Made by a program: the position numbers and the translations under genes. Below are positions 13,591-17,448 of a DNA stretch of 17,448 nt, in pieces. The notes under the pieces were generated by a model. It did no database searches, was not told the origin of the DNA, and saw only the letters and a program-made list of their open reading frames with translations. Source of the DNA: Betaproteobacteria bacterium (GTDB lineage Bacteria > Pseudomonadota > Gammaproteobacteria > Burkholderiales > SG8-41); assembly GCA_025356695.1 (NCBI GenBank), contig JANXSE010000228.1:1-17448 (forward strand), given 5' to 3'. How positions within the stretch are numbered: the stretch's first letter is position 1; each line of letters begins with the position of its first letter.

Positions 13591-14809
13591 CGAGCGCTTC
13601 TATCCAGTGTGTGACAGATAAACCGGTGGCGGATTGCAGGTGCGTTTGGCAACCGACATTGGCAGTAATGATCGCGGCAGGTCTGCCCGCGCTCAGAGCG
13701 GCGATCTTGTTTTTCAACAGACGTTGCGAGAGTCCGGGTTGCAATATCGAATAGGTGCCGGCCGAGCCGCAGCATAGATGCGTATCGGCGACCGGCGTTA
13801 ATTCAAAACCCAGTTCGATCAATAGTGTTTCGACCTGGCCTTTCATCTTCAGGCCATGCTGTAGTGAGCACGGCGGATGAAACGCGAATTTGATGTGCGG
13901 TGTCAGATTTGAGGGGGCGGGTATCAATGCTTTCACTGTGGATAATTCGCCGGTAATAATTTCACTGACGTCTTTCATTAATGCTGACACGCGCGCAGCT
14001 TTCGCGGCATAAACGGAATCATCGGCAAGCAGATGACCGTATTCAGCGACTATGGTGGCGCAGCCGCTGGCGGTGACGACAACGGCCTCAGCACCTTGCT
14101 CGATATGCGGCCACCAGGCGTCGATATTGCGCCGCATGTAATCGCGCGCTTCGTCGTGTGCATCGAGATGTTGCGATACCGCACCGCAGCAACCGGCGGA
14201 GGGAGCGCGCAGCAGCGTGATGCCGAGGCGGTCGAGCACGCGTGCAGTGGCTGCATTCGTATTCGGCGACAGCGCGGGTTGCGCGCAGCCTTCGAGCACC
14301 AGCATTTTTCTGGCATGTGCATTGGCCGGCCAGCCGGTTGTGGCTGCGGGCGGCGGCACTTTGAATTTCAGCGTAGGCGGCAGCAGCCAGCGCAGCGACT
14401 GTCCAACACGCAGCAGCGCGGCAAAGCGTCGCCGGCGCGCAATCACCGTGCGCAAAATCGCGCGCAGCAGCTTGGCTACCGTGCCGCGTGCAACCTGTGT
14501 ATGCACTACGTGCCGGCCGATATCGAGCAGGCGCCCGTACTGCACGCCGGAGGGGCAGGTGGTTTCGCAGGCGCGGCAGGTTAGGCAGCGGTCCAGATGC
14601 AGTTGCGTTTTTGCCGTCGCCGTGTTGCCTTCGAGCACCTGCTTGATCAGGTAGATGCGTCCGCGCGGACCGTCGAGTTCGTCGCCGAGCAATTGATAGG
14701 TCGGGCAGGTCGCCGAGCAAAAGCCGCAATGCACGCAATTGCGCAGGATCGCGTCGGCTTCGCGGCCTGCTGGTGTGTCCTTGATGAAGTCGGCGAGGCT
14801 GGTCTGCAT
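13574..14809 (-). CDS. glcF: Glycolate oxidase iron-sulfur subunit GlcF
   Basis: This 411-residue protein is the length of known GlcF. It has two [4Fe-4S] ferredoxin-type clusters, CVHCGFCSATCP (Cys25, 28, 31, 35) and CLTCRACETTCP (Cys75, 78, 81, 85). Two cysteine-rich CCG-type repeats follow in the C-terminal half (GCCGAVSQH; HPPCSLQH and HLCCGSAGTYS). It carries electrons from the GlcD/GlcE flavoproteins during oxidation of glycolate to glyoxylate, towards the membrane quinone pool. The true start is the ATG at 14809, which shares one base with the glcE stop (TGATG). An upstream open extension to 15262 is only a shadow of glcE. Confidence 0.96.
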   Translation of the reverse strand: MQTSLADFIKDTPAGREADAILRNCVHCGFCSATCPTYQLLGDELDGPRGRIYLIKQVLEGNTATAKTQLHLDRCLTCRACETTCPSGVQYGRLLDIGRHVVHTQVARGTVAKLLRAILRTVIARRRRFAALLRVGQSLRWLLPPTLKFKVPPPAATTGWPANAHARKMLVLEGCAQPALSPNTNAATARVLDRLGITLLRAPSAGCCGAVSQHLDAHDEARDYMRRNIDAWWPHIEQGAEAVVVTASGCATIVAEYGHLLADDSVYAAKAARVSALMKDVSEIITGELSTVKALIPAPSNLTPHIKFAFHPPCSLQHGLKMKGQVETLLIELGFELTPVADTHLCCGSAGTYSILQPGLSQRLLKNKIAALSAGRPAAIITANVGCQTHLQSATGLSVTHWIEALDARLA

Positions 14810-15873
14810 CAGAATTCCGGATACAAACGGCCGCGATTGAAAATGCCGGCGGGATCGAGCGCGTGTTTTAAATTGCGGTGGATGCTCATCAATGCCGGCG
14901 ACAGCGGCTGGAAGACGCCGACTTTCTTGTCGCCGCCGCGAAACAGTGTGGCATGGCCGCCGCCGAAGCGCGCAGCTTCGCGCACGGTCGCAGCGTTCGT
15001 ATCGGTCGCCAGCCAGCGCAGGCTGCCGCCCCATTCGATCAACTGAGCGCCGGGGAGATTGAGCGGCGGTGTGGTCGATTTCAGCGACAGCCGCCACAGC
15101 GGCAGCGTCGTCTGGAAAAATGGATCGCGCTGTTCGCGTATATCGTTCCAGAAGGCGCCGGCTTGCCCATCGTCGACGCGCTCGCCGCCGAGTTCGCGTA
15201 GCGCGGCATTGACTGCGGCACGCGCACCCGACAGCCGTACATAGAGCTCGCCGGCGCGCCATACGCTCGCGCTGAGCGGCAGTGGTTTACCGCCCCATTC
15301 GTTGAGCCGCGCAATCGCATCGGCGGCGCTGCACTCGACGCGCAGCGTGGTTTCCGCCACCGGTAGCGGCAATACTTTCACCGAAATTTCCAGCAGAAGG
15401 CCGAGCGTGCCGAGCGAACCTGCCATCAGGCGCGAGACGTCGAAGCCGGCGACATTCTTCATGACCTGTCCGCCGAAGCGGAGATCGTCGCCCTTGCCGT
15501 CGAGCATGCGCACGCCGAGCACGAAGTCGCGCACCGCGCCGGCAGCGGCGCGGCGCGGGCCCGACAGGCCTGCGGCGACGCAGCCGCCGAAGGTTGCCTG
15601 CGCGCTGAAATGCGGCGGCTCGAACGCCAGCATCTGTCCGCGTTCGTGCAACGCCGCTTCGATTTTCGTCAGCGGCGTGCCGGCGCGCGCGGTCAGCACG
15701 AGTTCGCTCGGCTCGTAGTCGATGATGCCGGCGTAGCCGTCGGTATCGAGTATGTCGCCCTGCAACGCGCCGCCGTAAAAATCCTTGCTGCCGCCGCCGC
15801 GGATGCGCAGCAGGCTGCCGCAAGACTGTGCGGATTTGATGCGTTCGACCAGGGATTGGATTTCGGCGTGCAA
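14809..15873 (-). CDS. glcE: Glycolate oxidase FAD-binding subunit GlcE
   Basis: This 354-residue protein follows GlcE along its whole length. It has the FAD-type PCMH domain with RIRGGGSKDFYGG (23-35), IIDYEPSELVLTARAGTPL, EPPHFSAQATFGGCVAAGLSGPRR, FGGQVMKNVAGFDVSRLMAGS, and the C-terminal PAGIFNRGRLYPEF. It forms the glycolate oxidase complex with GlcD and GlcF. The only suitable start is a TTG at 15873 with no clear Shine-Dalgarno, since the conserved region begins about 20 residues later and no ATG or GTG precedes it in frame. Low or coupled initiation is therefore likely. It is separated from glcD by an outer membrane protein gene, which is not the usual glcDEF order. Confidence 0.95.
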   Translation of the reverse strand: MHAEIQSLVERIKSAQSCGSLLRIRGGGSKDFYGGALQGDILDTDGYAGIIDYEPSELVLTARAGTPLTKIEAALHERGQMLAFEPPHFSAQATFGGCVAAGLSGPRRAAAGAVRDFVLGVRMLDGKGDDLRFGGQVMKNVAGFDVSRLMAGSLGTLGLLLEISVKVLPLPVAETTLRVECSAADAIARLNEWGGKPLPLSASVWRAGELYVRLSGARAAVNAALRELGGERVDDGQAGAFWNDIREQRDPFFQTTLPLWRLSLKSTTPPLNLPGAQLIEWGGSLRWLATDTNAATVREAARFGGGHATLFRGGDKKVGVFQPLSPALMSIHRNLKHALDPAGIFNRGRLYPEF

Positions 15874-15902
15874 GATAGTTGCGATTGTTTGGCGGCTGCG
15901 CG

Positions 15903-16679
15903 TTAGAACGGAACATCAAAAATGGCTTTGACCGTCCACTGATCGGTGGCGCCGGTCAGGCCGCGGCCGACGCCGAGGTTGAACACGAACGGTTTGCGGT
16001 CGAAATCCATGACTGCGTAGATCGTGTGTTCCTGCAGACTGTGCGGCAGCGGATGATTGAGTTTGCCGATTCCCGAGTAATACTCGACACCGAGCGCAAT
16101 GCCGTCGACGACATCGCGCCCGGCTTTGAAGCCGAGCACGGCATCCGGACCGCCGTTGCGATAACCGGGCGAAACGTCCCAGCTCAGAATCGGATTGACG
16201 CCGATCAGCCATTTCTCGGCGCGATAACCACCGATCATGCGCATTTCGGTGGTCATCGGCGAATCCGAATAACGTTTGTCGATGCGCGCCACTTCCCAGT
16301 TGATGCCCGCGTACCAGCCCGGATTGTCAGCGGCCGGTTTGACCGGCAGCCATTTCAGGCGCAGCTTGAGGCCGGAGGCGGAGAAACTGCCGTCGGCGTC
16401 GCGCACCGTCGGCAAATACATGCCGGCCTCGAAATCCTTGCTCAAACCGTACGAAAATTCCGGCGTCAGACGAAAACCGTGGCGCGGAATCGAATCGCCG
16501 GGATAGTCGGGCGTGCTGCGGCCTGCCGGCGTGGTGTTCATGTGCAGTTCGAGGCCGTATTCGCCGGGCTTGTTGATGTCGTCGGTATAGACCTGGATTT
16601 CGTCGTTGATTGCAAACGCCTGCATGCTGGCAACCGCCAGAGCGGCTGCGTGCATGCGTGCACTGTTTTTGCGGAACAT
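15903..16679 (-). CDS. Predicted outer membrane beta-barrel protein, function unknown
   Basis: This 258-residue protein has an N-terminal signal (MFRKNSAR, then an Ala-rich hydrophobic stretch ending QAFA at about residue 23). The mature part is rich in alternating polar and aromatic strands, for example YGLELHMNTT, FRLTPEFSYGLSKDFEAGMYLP, LKLRLKWLPV, WYAGINWEVARI, GVEYYSGIG and FVFNLGVGRGLTG. It ends in Phe, a usual outer-membrane assembly signal. I do not recognise a named family; it may be a small porin-like or putative transporter barrel. GGAG lies 6 nt before the ATG. It starts 21 bp after the glcD stop and ends 29 bp before glcE, so it is an integral member of the operon. It may let glycolate or a similar acid cross the outer membrane, which is inference from position. 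Confidence 0.75.
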   Translation of the reverse strand: MFRKNSARMHAAALAVASMQAFAINDEIQVYTDDINKPGEYGLELHMNTTPAGRSTPDYPGDSIPRHGFRLTPEFSYGLSKDFEAGMYLPTVRDADGSFSASGLKLRLKWLPVKPAADNPGWYAGINWEVARIDKRYSDSPMTTEMRMIGGYRAEKWLIGVNPILSWDVSPGYRNGGPDAVLGFKAGRDVVDGIALGVEYYSGIGKLNHPLPHSLQEHTIYAVMDFDRKPFVFNLGVGRGLTGATDQWTVKAIFDVPF

Positions 16680-16700
16680 CTTCCTCTCCTTGCCTTGCTA

Positions 16701-17448
16701 CTAGAATCTCGGTAGATCGGCGAATTTTTTCTGTCCGGCGTGCACGTGCATGCGCCCGAATTCGGCACAGCGCTGCAGCGTCGGCACCGCCTTGCCCGGA
16801 TTGAGCAGCGCATGTTCATCAAATGCTTTTTTGACGGCGTGAAACAATGCGAGCTCCGTACTGCGGAACTGCATGCACATCGAATCGATTTTTTCGACGC
16901 CGACGCCGTGTTCGCCGGTGATGGTGCCGCCGACATCGATCGAGAGTTGCAGGATTTCGGCGCCGAATGCCTCGGTGCGTTCGAGTTCGCCGTCCTTGTT
17001 GGCGTCGTAGAGAATGAGCGGGTGCAGATTGCCGTCGCCGGCGTGAAACACGTTCATGCAGCGCAAACCGTATTTGGCCGACAGCAGGGTGATCTCGTTG
17101 AGCATGCGCGCCAGCGCTTTTTTCGGAATCGTGCCGTCCATGCAGTAGTAGTCGGGCGAGACGCGGCCGGCGGCGGGAAATGCCGCCTTGCGACCGGCCC
17201 AGAAACGCAGACGTTCGGCTTCGTAGCGTGACACGCGGATTTCGCTGGCGCCGCTTTGTTGCATGACTGCGGTCATGTGCGCGATTTCTTCATCGACTTC
17301 GGCGTCCATGCCGTCGGATTCGCAGAGCAGTATCGCGGCTGCGTCGAGCGGATAACCGGCGTTGACGAAGGGCTCGACTGCGCCAGTAGTGATGCGGTCC
17401 ATCATTTCGAGTCCGGCCGGAATGATGCCGGCAGCGATGATGTTGGCG
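16701..17448 (-). CDS. glcD: Glycolate oxidase subunit GlcD, C-terminal half (5' end outside window)
   Basis: The frame is open to the window edge, so about 248 C-terminal residues are present of a protein normally near 500. The visible part is the FAD-linked oxidase C-terminal domain: AGIIPAGLEMMD at the edge, ILLCESDG, WAGRKAAFPA, DGTIPKKALARML, NVFHAGDGNLHPLI, GGTITGEHGVG and LLNPGKAVP. The HAGDGNLHP and GEHGVG elements hold residues near the flavin and the metal or substrate site in this family. GlcD oxidises glycolate (or D-lactate in related enzymes) with GlcE and GlcF. The presence of glcE and glcF favours glycolate. It is the most upstream visible gene of this minus-strand operon. Confidence 0.95.
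   Translation of the reverse strand, partial: ANIIAAGIIPAGLEMMDRITTGAVEPFVNAGYPLDAAAILLCESDGMDAEVDEEIAHMTAVMQQSGASEIRVSRYEAERLRFWAGRKAAFPAAGRVSPDYYCMDGTIPKKALARMLNEITLLSAKYGLRCMNVFHAGDGNLHPLILYDANKDGELERTEAFGAEILQLSIDVGGTITGEHGVGVEKIDSMCMQFRSTELALFHAVKKAFDEHALLNPGKAVPTLQRCAEFGRMHVHAGQKKFADLPRF

Noticed and set aside
14810..15262. N-terminal extension of glcF
   Set aside because: The added residues are an Arg/Ala/Ser-rich shadow of glcE; the GlcF family start is at the TGATG overlap at 14809.
15879..16715. Plus-strand frame of 278 residues
   Set aside because: It lies antisense to the outer membrane protein gene, which has a signal peptide, a strong Shine-Dalgarno and a barrel pattern.
1..17448. 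Mobile element, CRISPR, tRNA or rRNA
   Set aside because: I looked for transposase or integrase motifs, regular repeat-spacer units and RNA gene landmarks on both strands and saw none; short hairpins in this GC-rich DNA do not support them.

Overview
The window looks like chromosomal DNA of a betaproteobacterium, most likely Burkholderiales-like. It is GC-rich with tightly packed genes. It carries three tripartite-tricarboxylate-type (Bug/TctC) periplasmic binding proteins without membrane partners, a glcDEF glycolate oxidase locus, and a dense set of CoA-dependent catabolic genes. This assignment is inferred from gene content only. I see no rRNA, tRNA, CRISPR array, transposase or integrase.

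Layout. (1) 1-508: two broken glycosyltransferase ends meet at about 141-152, a GT41 (SPINDLY/OGT-like) piece on the minus strand and the C-terminal end of another sugar-transferase-like protein on the plus strand. (2) 512-1522: a minus-strand Bug binding protein, followed upstream by a 276-bp spacer with a strong hairpin terminator. (3) 1799-7745: a minus-strand run read as enoyl-CoA hydratase/isomerase, alpha/beta hydrolase, Bug binding protein, acyl-CoA synthetase, DUF35 OB-fold protein, then a thiolase-like protein. The last two overlap by 4 bp and the run ends at the terminator. (4) 7879-8523: a single plus-strand Tat-exported FecR-domain protein. (5) 8527-10327: a minus-strand pair, MaoC hydratase then a SDR of the MFE-2 type. 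(6) 10428-11377: a plus-strand pair, peroxiredoxin then a hotdog thioesterase, overlapping by 4 bp. (7) 11390-17448: a minus-strand run read as glcD (5' end outside the window), a beta-barrel-like outer membrane protein, glcE, glcF, a DNA methyltransferase and a third Bug binding protein.

How it may work together. Regions 3 and 5 hold all the enzyme types for one CoA-thioester beta-oxidation spiral: ligase, hydratases, dehydrogenase and a thiolase-like C-C cleaving enzyme. The parts are of the MFE-2/SCP-x type (SDR dehydrogenase, hydratase 2, SCP2-type thiolase) and not the FadB/FadA type. The thiolase-like protein has Ser where the nucleophilic Cys normally sits, and its DUF35 partner has lost most of its zinc-ribbon cysteines. 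The pair may therefore be a retro-aldolase or an altered thiolase acting on an unidentified, perhaps branched, alicyclic or steroid-like acid. Region 7 oxidises glycolate to glyoxylate. The methyltransferase inside it looks like a local passenger.
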